Source of the DNA: Petrotoga mexicana DSM 14811
GTDB lineage: Bacteria; Thermotogota; Thermotogae; Petrotogales; Petrotogaceae
Assembly: GCF_002895565.1 (NCBI RefSeq)
Contig: NZ_AZRN01000010.1
Span: forward strand, 1-64,000
Reading direction: 5' to 3'
Length of the DNA stretch: 64,000 bases
Made by a program: the position numbers and the translations under genes. This document shows, piece after piece, positions 52,516 through 62,889 of the stretch (position 1 is its first letter; each line of letters starts with the position of its first letter). A model generated the notes under the pieces. That model was not told the DNA's origin. It did not search any database and saw only the letters and a program-made list of their open reading frames with translations.

Positions 52516-54832
52516 AAAAGATTTTGCACAAATATTGAATAAAAAGATACTTATTTTAGACGGAGGATATGGAACTGAATTTATAAAAAGAGGATATAAA
52601 GAAATTCCTGCTGAAATTTTAAACATCAGATATCCAGAAGTAGTTTACAATCTACAAAGTGAATACGTAAAATCGGGAGCAGACATTCTTTTAACCAATA
52701 CCTTCAGTGCAAATCGAAAAAAACTCAAAGAGTTAAATTATGAAGAGGCGTTCGAAAAAGTTAACGTCAAAGCAGTTGAAATTGCCAAGCAAGCATCGAA
52801 AGGTAAGGCTTTGGTCTTTGGAGATCTATCCTCTCTAGGAGAGTATCCAAATCCTATGGGGTTGCTTGAAATGGACGAAGCTATAGATGAGTATTATCAA
52901 CAGGCAAAAGTGTTGTTTGAAAGCGGTGTAGATGGATTTATCGTTGAAACGATGACAGATATAAAAGAGTTAAAAGCAGCTATATATGGAATAAGAAAAG
53001 TAACAGAAGATTTACCTTTAATAGCTCATATGACGTTTGAAGAGAACGGACGTTCCGTTACAGGAACTTCTGTGGAAATCTTTGCGAATGTTTTCAACGA
53101 TTTAGATGTAGATGTACTAGGAATTAACTGTACTTTGGGTCCAGAAGAACTTTTAAAGGTTTTTGAACGTCTATCACTCTCAACAAACAAGTTCTTATCA
53201 GTTGAACCAAACGCTGGTAAACCTGTTTTCGATGGAAAACATTTGGAATACAAAATGACGCCCGAAATATTTGGAATGTTTGTAGAAGACTATTTAGATT
53301 TAGGAGTAAATATTATTGGAGGCTGTTGTGGTACCTCTCCAGAACATATAAAAGTTATTAGAAATATGGTAAAAAGAAGACCTAAAAAAATAGTAAAAGA
53401 AATACCTATTATGTACTCTTCAAGAACGATCTTAAACAAATTTCATCCTTTCACCGTTATTGGGGAGAGAATAAATCCTGCCGGGAACAAAAAATTTCAA
53501 AATGAAATTGAAGAATTCAACTTCGAGAATGTAATAAAAAGAGCCAACAGTCAAAAAAGCGTAAAGGCCCATGCAATAGACGTTAACTTGGGTATCGAAA
53601 AGATTTTGAATGAAGAACATTTCAAACAAATTATCATAGAACTAGACAAACATTCTTCTCTTCCAATTTCTTTTGACATTCAAAATATTGGATTTTTAGA
53701 AACCGCTTTAAAAGAATATCCAGGAAGACCAATAATCAATTCTTCTAAATTAAGTAAAAAAGATCTGGACAGAAAACTCGAGTTGATTAAAAAATATGGC
53801 GGATTACTAATTGTATTAGCACTCGAGAAAGAAATCTTAGAATCTGCTGAAGAAAGACTACAACTAGTGCTAAGAAAATGGCCGTACATAGAAAGTAAAG
53901 GAATAACTAAAGATAGAATTATAGTTGATCCGTTGGTGTTGTCCCTTGCTGCCAATAATGATCCAAATATTACATTGGAGACAGTAAAGTTACTTTCGCA
54001 AAATGGGTTCAATACCACTATGGGTCTTTCGAATCTTAGTTTCGGTTTACCAAACAGAAATTATATAAATGCAGCCTTTCTTTCAAGGGCAAAAGGTAAA
54101 GGCTTGACTTCAGCCATCTTAAATCCCGAAGATGAGTTCCTTATGAACACGTTGAATGGTAACCTATTGTTGGATAAAAATATTGTAATACCAAGTAAGG
54201 TTGAAAAACAAGACGAATTAACCGAGAAGATCCTACAAGGTGAAGAAGGTGAAGTAAAACGAATCATTGAAAATCAGTTAAAAGAGAAAAGTCCGTTAGA
54301 AGTTAGCCAAGATGTGCTTGGTAAAGCAATGGAAAAGATCGGAGACCTTTATGCACAAGGGAACATATATCTCCCAGAGTTGTTGTTAGCTGCCGAAACT
54401 GTCAAACCCATTTTTGATTACTTAAACAATTTGATTCCCGAATCTCAAAACGATAAAAAAGCTAAGGTAGTACTAGCCACGGTGGAAGGGGATATACACG
54501 ATATTGGTAAAAATATAGTGGCAGCGGTATTAAGAAGCGCAAACTTCAAAATTATAGATCTTGGCAAAGATGTAGAAACTTCTACAATAATCAACGCTGT
54601 ACAAAAAGAGAAACCGAATATTTTGGGGTTATCAGCTATGATGACAACTACAGTGGGAAAAATAGAAGAGGTGGTAAATGAACTAAAAAAATTAAGTATT
54701 AAAGTAAAAGTTATTGCCGGCGGTGCCTCGATGAACAGAAAACTTGCTGAAACCTTTGGCTGCGATGCCTACGCTAAAGATGCAAGCGAAGGGCTCAAGA
54801 TATGTAAAAGCTGGGTCAATTTGAATTCATAA
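52508..54832 (+). CDS. metH: B12-dependent methionine synthase lacking the activation domain
   Basis: The ~774-residue protein has three MetH modules in order. The homocysteine-binding barrel (1-295) has zinc-ligand GGCCGTSPEH near 276. The methyl-tetrahydrofolate (pterin-binding) barrel starts with FTVIGERINPAGN near 320, and the cobalamin domain (about 580-774) has EGDIHDIGKN near 662, where His binds cobalt. The usual fourth domain is missing here and is encoded by the gene just upstream. ATG 52508 fits GGGTGG at 52498-52503 better than ATG 52505. Confidence 0.94.
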   Translation: MNRKDFAQILNKKILILDGGYGTEFIKRGYKEIPAEILNIRYPEVVYNLQSEYVKSGADILLTNTFSANRKKLKELNYEEAFEKVNVKAVEIAKQASKGKALVFGDLSSLGEYPNPMGLLEMDEAIDEYYQQAKVLFESGVDGFIVETMTDIKELKAAIYGIRKVTEDLPLIAHMTFEENGRSVTGTSVEIFANVFNDLDVDVLGINCTLGPEELLKVFERLSLSTNKFLSVEPNAGKPVFDGKHLEYKMTPEIFGMFVEDYLDLGVNIIGGCCGTSPEHIKVIRNMVKRRPKKIVKEIPIMYSSRTILNKFHPFTVIGERINPAGNKKFQNEIEEFNFENVIKRANSQKSVKAHAIDVNLGIEKILNEEHFKQIIIELDKHSSLPISFDIQNIGFLETALKEYPGRPIINSSKLSKKDLDRKLELIKKYGGLLIVLALEKEILESAEERLQLVLRKWPYIESKGITKDRIIVDPLVLSLAANNDPNITLETVKLLSQNGFNTTMGLSNLSFGLPNRNYINAAFLSRAKGKGLTSAILNPEDEFLMNTLNGNLLLDKNIVIPSKVEKQDELTEKILQGEEGEVKRIIENQLKEKSPLEVSQDVLGKAMEKIGDLYAQGNIYLPELLLAAETVKPIFDYLNNLIPESQNDKKAKVVLATVEGDIHDIGKNIVAAVLRSANFKIIDLGKDVETSTIINAVQKEKPNILGLSAMMTTTVGKIEEVVNELKKLSIKVKVIAGGASMNRKLAETFGCDAYAKDASEGLKICKSWVNLNS

Positions 54833-54979
54833 TCGTTCATCTTCCGATCTTTATATATCAAAAATGTTAATAAAAAGAAAAAGTTTTAAGTTGATAAAAT
54901 ATGATAAAATCTGTCGGTTTTCTTGAAATACCTGTAAATAAAAGATTTCGAGCAAATATAACGAAATTTTTTTCAAATT

Positions 54980-55007
54980 TTGATAAATGGAGATTTCGGT
55001 GTATAAT
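54980..55007 (+). promoter_or_regulatory. Putative glnA promoter
   Basis: TTGATA (54980-54985), 16-bp spacer, TATAAT (55002-55007). The predicted leader is about 300 nt and includes repeat copy J. The rest of the 481-bp gap between metH and glnA is AT-rich with no ORF. Confidence 0.62.
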
Positions 55008-55170
55008 CGCAAATAAATCCTTCTAATCATAAATATTTACCAATAATTAGAAATAATGAAACAATTTTCAATTTAAACTAATTTTTGAAAATAATATCTT
55101 AACGAATTTATTTTTAGACATTTTAGAAATAAAATGATCGTAGACTGCGGTTAAAAGGGGAGAGAGCATC

Positions 55171-55253
55171 TATCCTTAGAGGATGAGGAGCAGTTTAAGG
55201 AATAAAAATTCTTTTATACTTAGAAGGTGGGGAGCGGAGTGAAGGGGCGCTAA
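55171..55253 (+). repeat. G-rich leader repeat, copy J (upstream of glnA)
   Basis: A diverged unit (55171-55211, CCTTAGAGGATGAGG) and a terminal unit (55212-55253) ending GGGGCGCTAA. G-runs in the latter are 2, 4, 2 and 4, so quadruplex potential is weak. The tail AAGTTTTTGAGTTACTAA matches that of copies B and F. It ends 60 bp before glnA and is co-oriented. Confidence 0.8.
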
Positions 55254-55313
55254 ATCAAGTTTTTGAGTTACTAATGACAGTAAAAATTCTATTTTATTGG
55301 GAGGGAGAAATTT

Positions 55314-56639
55314 ATGACAAAAGAGGAACTATTGGAACAGATAGAAAGTCAAGGTATAAAGTATATTAGACTCCAAATTACAGATATCAACGGTGCCTTG
55401 AAAAACGTTGAAATTCCATCTACAGAGTTAGAATCTTCTTTGACTAACGGGACTATGTTTGATGGTTCATCAATTGAGGGTCTAGTAAGAATCAACGAAT
55501 CAGATATGTTACTTAAACCTGACATAGACACATTTACAGTTTTACCATGGACAGTTGAAAGAGAAAAAGTGGGTAGGTTTATTTGTGACATTCACACTTC
55601 TGATGGTAAACATTTCCCAGGGGACCCAAGATATGTGTTGAAGAAAGTCATGAATGAAATGAAAGAGTACGGTTATACCCCATATGCCGGTCCAGAACCA
55701 GAATTTTTTATTCTCCCAAGGGATGAGAAGACAAGGCAGCCAGTATTATCTCCTCTTGATAAGGGAGGATATTTTGATTTACTTCCCATAGATTTAGGGG
55801 AAAGGGTCAGAAAGAACATGGTGGAAACTCTACAAAGTATGGGTATTCGAGTGGAGGCTGCTCACCACGAAGTAGCGAATTCCCAACATGAGATTGATTT
55901 CAGGTACGACAACGCCCTAAAAACGGCTGACAATATTCAAACTTTTAAATTGGTTGTAAGGACGATAGCCCTATTGAACGGACTATGGGCAACATTTATG
56001 CCTAAACCATTTTTTGGTATGAATGGTTCAGGGATGCATACCCACTTGAGTATCTTTAAAGACGGAAAGAATATCTTTTACGATCCAAACGGTACTTATC
56101 AGTTAAGCAATGAGCTTAGATGGTTTATTGGGGGAGTTTTTAAACATATTGATTCGATAACCGTTTTGGCAAATCCTACGATAAACTCATATAAAAGGTT
56201 AGTCCCTGGTTACGAAGCTCCTGTTAACATCGCATGGTCTGTATCAAACAGAAGTGCTTTAGTGAGGATACCCATGCAGAGAGGTGATGGAACTAGGTTA
56301 GAACTGAGATCTCCAGATCCAACAGCAAATCCTTATTTACTGTTAGCAAGTGTATTTTCAGCTGGTTTAGAAGGTATAAAAAACAAGATTGAACCTCCTC
56401 AACCTGTTGATGGAAATATTTACGAAATGGACCACAGAGAAAAGAACGAAAAAAATATTAGATATTTACCTGGTTCACTCCAAGAATCCTTGGAAGCCTT
56501 GAAAAAGGATGAACTTATGAAAGATGTTTTGGGAAAACATATATTTGAAAAATTTGTAGAATTAAAAGAAAAGGAGATTGAAGAGTATAAGATAGCGGTA
56601 ACTGATTGGGAGATTAGTAGGTACATAAACCAATTTTGA
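55314..56639 (+). CDS. glnA: Glutamine synthetase, type I
   Basis: The 441-residue enzyme makes glutamine from glutamate, ammonia and ATP. It has MFDGSSIEG near residue 51, GPEPEFF near 124 and GSGMHTHLSIF near 240. The loop NPTINSYKRLVPGYEAPV near 287 and RSPDPTANPYLLLA near 330 follow. The E. coli adenylylation sequence NLYDLP is absent (IYEMDHRE here), placing it in the GSI-alpha-like group typical of Thermotogota. GGGAGGG precedes the ATG. It heads the nitrogen cluster. Confidence 0.97.
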   Translation: MTKEELLEQIESQGIKYIRLQITDINGALKNVEIPSTELESSLTNGTMFDGSSIEGLVRINESDMLLKPDIDTFTVLPWTVEREKVGRFICDIHTSDGKHFPGDPRYVLKKVMNEMKEYGYTPYAGPEPEFFILPRDEKTRQPVLSPLDKGGYFDLLPIDLGERVRKNMVETLQSMGIRVEAAHHEVANSQHEIDFRYDNALKTADNIQTFKLVVRTIALLNGLWATFMPKPFFGMNGSGMHTHLSIFKDGKNIFYDPNGTYQLSNELRWFIGGVFKHIDSITVLANPTINSYKRLVPGYEAPVNIAWSVSNRSALVRIPMQRGDGTRLELRSPDPTANPYLLLASVFSAGLEGIKNKIEPPQPVDGNIYEMDHREKNEKNIRYLPGSLQESLEALKKDELMKDVLGKHIFEKFVELKEKEIEEYKIAVTDWEISRYINQF

Positions 56640-56709
56640 TAAACCTTTAACACCTATTATTATTATCTTTTTTTGTGCATAAAACCGGGGTTCCAAAAAG
56701 TATTATACA

Positions 56710-56750
56710 GAAACACACTGTATTGGGGCAGTCTCCAATATAGGAGGGAG
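56710..56750 (+). promoter_or_regulatory. Hairpin just before the gltB ribosome binding site
   Basis: TATTGG (56720-56725) pairs with CCAATA (56735-56740) around a loop, directly before TAGGAGGGAGGG. It could limit access to the ribosome binding site. The sequence is too short to judge. Confidence 0.35.
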
Positions 56751-56757
56751 GGTTAAA

Positions 56758-59700
56758 ATGAATAAAGGACTTTACGATCCAAAATTTGAGCATGATGCTT
56801 GTGGTGTTGGATTAGTTGCAAGTACAAAAGGAATAAAGTCACATGAAATAGTTGACAAATCGTTGACTGTTTTAAAAAATATGGCTCATCGTGGTGCACG
56901 AGGCAGAGGAGAAAATGATGGGGACGGAGCAGGGGTACTGCTGCAGATTCCTCATGATTTTTTAATAAAAGAATCAAAACACTTAGGATTCACTCTTCCA
57001 AATGAAAGTGAATATGCCGTGGGTATGATTTTCTGCCCGCGTGATAAAACTCTTACAAATATCTTCAAACAGCAATTTGAAAAAATAGCCACCAATCAAG
57101 GCCAAAAGGTGATAGGTTGGAGAGATGTACCTATCAATGAAGCATTTGTTGGCCCAACTGCATTAAAAAGTATGCCATCTTTTCTCCAAGTTTTTATCGT
57201 TAAGAATCCTACCTTGAAATCTAGAATAGAATTTGAAAGAAAATTATATCTAATTAGGAAAAAAAGTGAAAAGGAGATAAAAATACCGCACATATATCCA
57301 AATAAGGCCTTTTATATAGCCAGTTTATCTTCTAAAACAATTGTCTATAAAGGGATGTTAACGGCGGAACAATTAAAGTACTTTTTCTCAGATTTGACTG
57401 ATCCTCTTTTCAAATCAGCATTTTCTATTGTACACTCCAGATTCAGTACGAACACATTTCCCAGTTGGGAAAGGGCTCATCCCTATAGGTATATGGTTCA
57501 CAACGGAGAGATAAACACTATAATTGGTAACGTTAATTGGATGAGGGCAAGGCAATCCAAGGTAAGCACTGATATCTTTGGAGAAAACATCAACGATATT
57601 TTTCCCATAATCGATGAGGATGGTAGTGATTCAGCAATGTTTGACAACAATTTAGAATTCCTTTATTTATCTGGTAGATCGTTACCACATTCGATAATGA
57701 TGATGATGCCAGAACCTTGGGAAAACAATCAAACAATGGATGCAGAAAAGAAAGCTTTTTATGAATATCATAGTTGTTTGATGGAACCTTGGGATGGTCC
57801 CGCGGCGATTATTTTTACCGATGGCTTAAAGGTAGGAGCAACACTGGACAGAAACGGATTGAGACCGTTAAGATACTACATAACGGAAGATGAATTGATT
57901 CTTGCTTCGGAAGCTGGGGTTCTTGAAATACCTCCTCAAAAGATTTTAAGGAAGGGAAGGATCACCTCAGGGAACATGTTGTTGTTGGATATTGAGAGTG
58001 GTCGAATACTAAATGACGAAGAGATAAAACGACCGATAATTTCAGAAAAGCCCTATTTCTCGTGGGTAAAAGAGAACATTGTGAATCTAGAAGACCTTCC
58101 TGAGCATTCAAAAAAGGGAAATATGGAAATCGATGAGGTACCTTTAACTACAAAACAAAAATGTTTCGGATACACATTTGAAGATATTGAGATGATCATA
58201 GAACCTATGGTTATAGATGCTTCTGACCCCGTTGGGGCTATGGGGGATGACACACCTTTGGCCGTTTTATCTGAACGTCCAAAGTTGTTGTATGAATATT
58301 TTAAACAGCTTTTCGCTCAAGTAACCAATCCTCCTATAGATGCGATAAGAGAAAAAATTATCACCTCTACCCATCTTTACATAGGTTCTGAAGGTAATCT
58401 TATTGATCCATCATCCATCAATTGTAGGCAAATTAAGATCAAAAACCCTATTCTCACCAACGATGAAATGGAAAAGATAAAAAATCTTGACTTAGAAGGT
58501 TTTAAAGCGATCACCTTACCCATCTTATACAAGGTAAAAGATGGAGAAGAAGGATTAAAAAAGGCGATTACAAAACTCTTTCAAAAAGCAGATTCTGTCA
58601 TAAACGATGGTGTTAACATATTGATATTGACAGATAAAGGAGTTAACCAAAATTATGCACCAATTCCAGCTTTATTGGCGGTATCGGGTCTTCATCACCA
58701 TTTGGTTAGAAGAGAAAATAGAACAGAGATTGGAATAATTTTGGAATCTGCAGAACCAAGAGAGGTACACCATTTTTGTACACTTCTAAGTTATGGAGCT
58801 TCTGCTATCAATCCATATCTCACCTATGAAAGTATTGAAAGTTTAGTTAACAAAGGTTACATTAAAGGTTTGAAATATGAAGAAGCCGTTCAAAGGTATA
58901 AAGATGCATCTTTGAAAGGTATTCAAAAAGTGTTATCAAAGCTTGGGATATCAACCCTCCAAGGTTATCAAGGGGCTCAAACCTTTGAAATAGTAGGAAT
59001 AAAAAAGTCTATCGTAGAGCAATTTTTTACAGGAACCACTTCACAAGTAGAAGGGATAGGCTTAAAAGAAATAGCTCAAGAAGTTTCTAAACGCCATTCG
59101 AGTGCATTTAATCAGTTTAATAGAGGAGCGTTACTTGATTCAGAAGGTCTTATGAAATGGAGGGCAAAAGGTGAGTATCACTTGTACAACCCTAAATCCA
59201 TTTATTATTTACAAAATGCTGTTAAAAACAACGATTATGAACTTTTCAAAAAGTTTTCACAATCTATAGTCGATGAAGACGCAAAATTATACAGTTTGAG
59301 AAGTCTTTTTGAGTTCAATTTCGATAAAACGAAAGCAATTCCCCTTGACGAAGTAGAACCTGTCGAATCGATTGTTAAAAGGTTCAAAACAGGAGCTATG
59401 TCTTTTGGTTCAATAAGCCAAGAAGCCCACGAAACCATAGCAATAGCTATGAATCGAATAGGTGCAAAGAGTAATACAGGTGAAGGAGGGGAGGATTCAA
59501 ACCGTTTTGCAAAAGAACAAAATAGGGATTCAAAGAATAGCTCAATAAAGCAGGTGGCTTCTGGAAGATTCGGAGTCACGATCGACTACTTAAACAACGC
59601 TCAAGAGATCCAAATAAAGGTAGCCCAAGGTGCAAAACCTGGAGAAGGGGGAGAGCTACCTGGGAATAAGGTCTATCCATGGGTAGCAAAGGTAAGGAAC

Positions 59701-61338
59701 TCTATTCCAGGAGTTACTCTCATTTCACCTCCTCCACATCACGATATCTACTCGATAGAAGATTTAGCAGAATTGATATACGACCTAAAAAACGCCAATA
59801 GAAACGCTCGAATAAACGTAAAATTGGTTTCAAAATCTGGTGTAGGAACCATAGCAGCGGGTGTAGCAAAAGCTGGAGCGGATGTAATATTGATAAGCGG
59901 TTTTGATGGTGGTACCGGAGCTTCGCCACGTACTAGTATAAGGCATGCAGGTTTGCCATGGGAATTAGGATTAGCTGAAACTCATCAGACCTTGGTGTTG
60001 AACAAGTTGAGAGACAGGGTCACTTTGGAAACGGATGGTAAGTTGCTAACTGGAAAAGACATAGTGATTGCAGCACTTTTAGGCGCAGAAGAGTTTGGAT
60101 TTGCCACAATTGTGTTAGTTGCCTTAGGTTGTGTCATGATGAGAGTTTGCAATTTGGATACATGTCCTGTGGGAATTGCGATACAAAACCCTGTACTGAG
60201 AAAAAATTTCAAAGGTGATCCTCAATACATTGTCAACCTCATGTACTTTCTCGCATCTGAAGTAAGGGAATATATGGCCAAGTTAGGATTCAGAACGTTT
60301 AGTGAAATGGTGGGACGTGTTGATAAATTAAGACAAAAAGAAATAAAAAGTCATTGGAAAGCACATAGTATTGATCTTTCAAAATTATTATACAAACCAG
60401 AAATAAAAGATTACTCATTCAGCCAATATCCTAAACCAATAAATAACGGATTATCAGATATCTTGGATATAACCAAATTACTTCCCATTTGCCAGAATGC
60501 ATTAGAAAATGGTGAAAAGATTGAGGCCACTTTAGCTATAAAAAATGTGAATAGAACCGTTGGAACAATTTTGGGAAGCGAAATAATTAAAAGGTATGGT
60601 GAGGAAGGTCTGCCTGAAGATACAATAAAAATACATTTCAAAGGATCAGCTGGCCAAAGTTTTGGAGCCTTCATTCCCAAGGGGGAAACGTTGATATTAG
60701 AAGGCGATTCAAACGATTACATAGCGAAAGGTTTATCGGGTGGAAAAATTATAGTATACCCCCCGAAGGATTCTCGATTCTATGATGAAGAAAATGTAAT
60801 TGTTGGTAACGTTGCATTGTATGGAGCAACAAGCGGTGAAACATACATCAGTGGTTTAGCGGGTGAACGCTTCGCAGTCAGAAACAGTGGCTCTACTGCT
60901 GTGGTTGAAGGTGTTGGCGAACATGGCTGTGAATATATGACTGGTGGAAAGGTTGTTATACTTGGTAAAACGGGTAGAAACTTTGCCGCAGGTATGTCAG
61001 GTGGAATAGCTTACGTATATGACAAAGACAATAGCTTTGAATCGAAATGTAACAAAGACACTGTTTTGTTGGAAAAAGTTGAAGATGAGAATGAAAAGAA
61101 CGAAATAAAAGAGTTGATAAAAAAACATTATAAGTACACGAGTAGTAATGTGGCTAAAAACATTTTGAACAACTGGGGGAAAACTAAGGAAAGATTCGTT
61201 AAGGTTATACCAAAAGATTACAAAAGAATGATGGATGTTGTAAATAGGATGCATATTGAAGGAATTACTGGCGAAGAAGCTCTTATGAAGGCATTTGAAG
61301 AGAATTACAAGCAACAATCTTTGGTTCAAACGCATTGA
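56758..61338 (+). CDS. gltB: Glutamate synthase, large subunit
   Basis: The 1526-residue protein is a full-length bacterial GOGAT alpha subunit. The N-terminal glutamine amidotransferase domain begins after a 14-residue propeptide at Cys15 (HDACGVG), the nucleophile. The FMN-binding synthase barrel is near residues 850-1200, with GAKSNTGEGGEDSNRF near 905. The [3Fe-4S] ligands are in CVMMRVCNLDTC near 1125-1136, followed by the C-terminal beta-helix (GLSGGKIIVYPP). AGGAGGGAGGG precedes the ATG. Confidence 0.97.
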   Translation: MNKGLYDPKFEHDACGVGLVASTKGIKSHEIVDKSLTVLKNMAHRGARGRGENDGDGAGVLLQIPHDFLIKESKHLGFTLPNESEYAVGMIFCPRDKTLTNIFKQQFEKIATNQGQKVIGWRDVPINEAFVGPTALKSMPSFLQVFIVKNPTLKSRIEFERKLYLIRKKSEKEIKIPHIYPNKAFYIASLSSKTIVYKGMLTAEQLKYFFSDLTDPLFKSAFSIVHSRFSTNTFPSWERAHPYRYMVHNGEINTIIGNVNWMRARQSKVSTDIFGENINDIFPIIDEDGSDSAMFDNNLEFLYLSGRSLPHSIMMMMPEPWENNQTMDAEKKAFYEYHSCLMEPWDGPAAIIFTDGLKVGATLDRNGLRPLRYYITEDELILASEAGVLEIPPQKILRKGRITSGNMLLLDIESGRILNDEEIKRPIISEKPYFSWVKENIVNLEDLPEHSKKGNMEIDEVPLTTKQKCFGYTFEDIEMIIEPMVIDASDPVGAMGDDTPLAVLSERPKLLYEYFKQLFAQVTNPPIDAIREKIITSTHLYIGSEGNLIDPSSINCRQIKIKNPILTNDEMEKIKNLDLEGFKAITLPILYKVKDGEEGLKKAITKLFQKADSVINDGVNILILTDKGVNQNYAPIPALLAVSGLHHHLVRRENRTEIGIILESAEPREVHHFCTLLSYGASAINPYLTYESIESLVNKGYIKGLKYEEAVQRYKDASLKGIQKVLSKLGISTLQGYQGAQTFEIVGIKKSIVEQFFTGTTSQVEGIGLKEIAQEVSKRHSSAFNQFNRGALLDSEGLMKWRAKGEYHLYNPKSIYYLQNAVKNNDYELFKKFSQSIVDEDAKLYSLRSLFEFNFDKTKAIPLDEVEPVESIVKRFKTGAMSFGSISQEAHETIAIAMNRIGAKSNTGEGGEDSNRFAKEQNRDSKNSSIKQVASGRFGVTIDYLNNAQEIQIKVAQGAKPGEGGELPGNKVYPWVAKVRNSIPGVTLISPPPHHDIYSIEDLAELIYDLKNANRNARINVKLVSKSGVGTIAAGVAKAGADVILISGFDGGTGASPRTSIRHAGLPWELGLAETHQTLVLNKLRDRVTLETDGKLLTGKDIVIAALLGAEEFGFATIVLVALGCVMMRVCNLDTCPVGIAIQNPVLRKNFKGDPQYIVNLMYFLASEVREYMAKLGFRTFSEMVGRVDKLRQKEIKSHWKAHSIDLSKLLYKPEIKDYSFSQYPKPINNGLSDILDITKLLPICQNALENGEKIEATLAIKNVNRTVGTILGSEIIKRYGEEGLPEDTIKIHFKGSAGQSFGAFIPKGETLILEGDSNDYIAKGLSGGKIIVYPPKDSRFYDEENVIVGNVALYGATSGETYISGLAGERFAVRNSGSTAVVEGVGEHGCEYMTGGKVVILGKTGRNFAAGMSGGIAYVYDKDNSFESKCNKDTVLLEKVEDENEKNEIKELIKKHYKYTSSNVAKNILNNWGKTKERFVKVIPKDYKRMMDVVNRMHIEGITGEEALMKAFEENYKQQSLVQTH

Positions 61339-61368
61339 ACATTAGAAATTTGTAAAGGAGGTCACTAT

Positions 61369-62889
61369 ATGGGCGACCCACAAGGATTTCTAAAGTACGA
61401 AAGAAAAAACCCTGAAGAAAGACCCCCAAAAATGAGAATAAATGATTGGGAAGAATTATATATAGAAATGGAAAAAGACGAACTCCGAATACAAGCAGCA
61501 AGATGTATGAACTGTGGCACGCCGTTTTGTCACTCTGGTATATTGATAAATAATATGGTTTCAGGGTGCCCCTTGAATAATTTGATTCCAGAATGGAACG
61601 ATTTAGTCTATAGAAACCTTTGGAGAGAAGCTTATGAAAGGTTGATCGAAACAAACAGTTTCCCGGAGTTCACAGGCAGGGTCTGTCCGGCTCCTTGCGA
61701 AAAAGCTTGTGTAAACAATTTGGTAAAGGATCCAGTTTCCATTAAAAGTATTGAATATTATATCATAGAAGAAGCGTTCAAAAATGGTTGGGTAGAAGAG
61801 GATAAACCATCTTACTCTACTGGTAAAAAGGTAGCTGTTGTAGGTTCTGGACCGGCAGGGTTGTCGTGTGCTTGGGAGTTAAACAGATATGGTCATGAAG
61901 TTACCGTTTTTGAAAAGAACGAATACCCAGGGGGCTTATTAACTTACGGCATACCAAATATGAAATTGGACAAAAAGATTGTAAAAAGGCGTATAGAATT
62001 GATGGGAAAATCAGGTATACAATTCAAGACTAATGTGGACGTTGGTAAAGATTACCCAGTTCAAAAGCTAAAAGAAGAATTTGATGCCGTTGTATTATGT
62101 GGAGGTACCGCTAAAGCGAGGGATCTAAATGTGGAAGGAAGAAATCTAAAAGGGATATACTTTGCCACAGAATTTTTGAAGAGTGCGAACGAGAGAATAC
62201 TGTCTCGACTTTTAAAAAGTGAAAAAGATATTGAGGAGATCTCTGCCAAGGGTAAAAATGTTATCGTAATCGGAGGAGGCGATACAGGAACGGATTGTGT
62301 GGGAGTTAGTTTAAGGCAGGGTTGTAAAAGTGTGGTACAGTTTGAAATTATGGACAAACCTCCACTTTTAAGGAGGCAAAACAATCCTTGGCCAGAATGG
62401 CCCAAGGTTTTAACTGTTGATTATGCTCAGGAGGAATATGCCGAACAATTCGGTAAAGATCCAAGATTGTACAATATTTCAACTAGAAGATTTGTTGGAG
62501 ATACAAAAGGCAAAGTTAAAGAGGTTCATACCGTTGAAGTAGAATGGGAACATGATAAAACAGGGAAATTGTTTCTAAGAGAAATAGATGGAACAGAAAA
62601 GGTATGGAAGGCAGATTTAGTTCTGTTAGCCTTGGGATTCTTAGGCCCTGAAAACTATTTAATTGAGCAATTAAATGTAGAAACAAATAAAAGATCAAAC
62701 GTTAAAACCGGAGAAGGAAAATATTCGACAAATGTGGAAGAGATTTTTTCAGCTGGAGATATGAGAAGGGGACAAAGTTTGGTAGTATGGGCAATAAATG
62801 AAGGGAAACAAGCGGCTAAAGAGTGTAATGAATACTTAATTTCTTCCAATAATAACAATAATAAACAGCGTCGGCTCAAAACGCTGTAG
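61369..62889 (+). CDS. gltD: Glutamate synthase, small subunit
   Basis: The 506-residue flavoprotein passes electrons from NAD(P)H to the large subunit. N-terminal Cys motifs RCMNCGTPFCHSG (near 45) and CPLNN, with RVCPAPCEKACV near 105, bind two [4Fe-4S] clusters. FAD-binding VAVVGSGPAGLSCAWEL is near residue 152, NAD(P)-binding VIVIGGGDTGTDCVG near 297 and the C-terminal FAD segment SAGDMRRGQSLVVWA near 460. AAAGGAGG precedes the ATG. Its last codons overlap a possible antiterminator arm. Confidence 0.97.
   Translation: MGDPQGFLKYERKNPEERPPKMRINDWEELYIEMEKDELRIQAARCMNCGTPFCHSGILINNMVSGCPLNNLIPEWNDLVYRNLWREAYERLIETNSFPEFTGRVCPAPCEKACVNNLVKDPVSIKSIEYYIIEEAFKNGWVEEDKPSYSTGKKVAVVGSGPAGLSCAWELNRYGHEVTVFEKNEYPGGLLTYGIPNMKLDKKIVKRRIELMGKSGIQFKTNVDVGKDYPVQKLKEEFDAVVLCGGTAKARDLNVEGRNLKGIYFATEFLKSANERILSRLLKSEKDIEEISAKGKNVIVIGGGDTGTDCVGVSLRQGCKSVVQFEIMDKPPLLRRQNNPWPEWPKVLTVDYAQEEYAEQFGKDPRLYNISTRRFVGDTKGKVKEVHTVEVEWEHDKTGKLFLREIDGTEKVWKADLVLLALGFLGPENYLIEQLNVETNKRSNVKTGEGKYSTNVEEIFSAGDMRRGQSLVVWAINEGKQAAKECNEYLISSNNNNNKQRRLKTL

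Noticed and set aside
56640-56757. Intrinsic terminator between glnA and gltB
   Set aside because: There is a T tract near 56668 but no stable stem before it; the genes may be cotranscribed.
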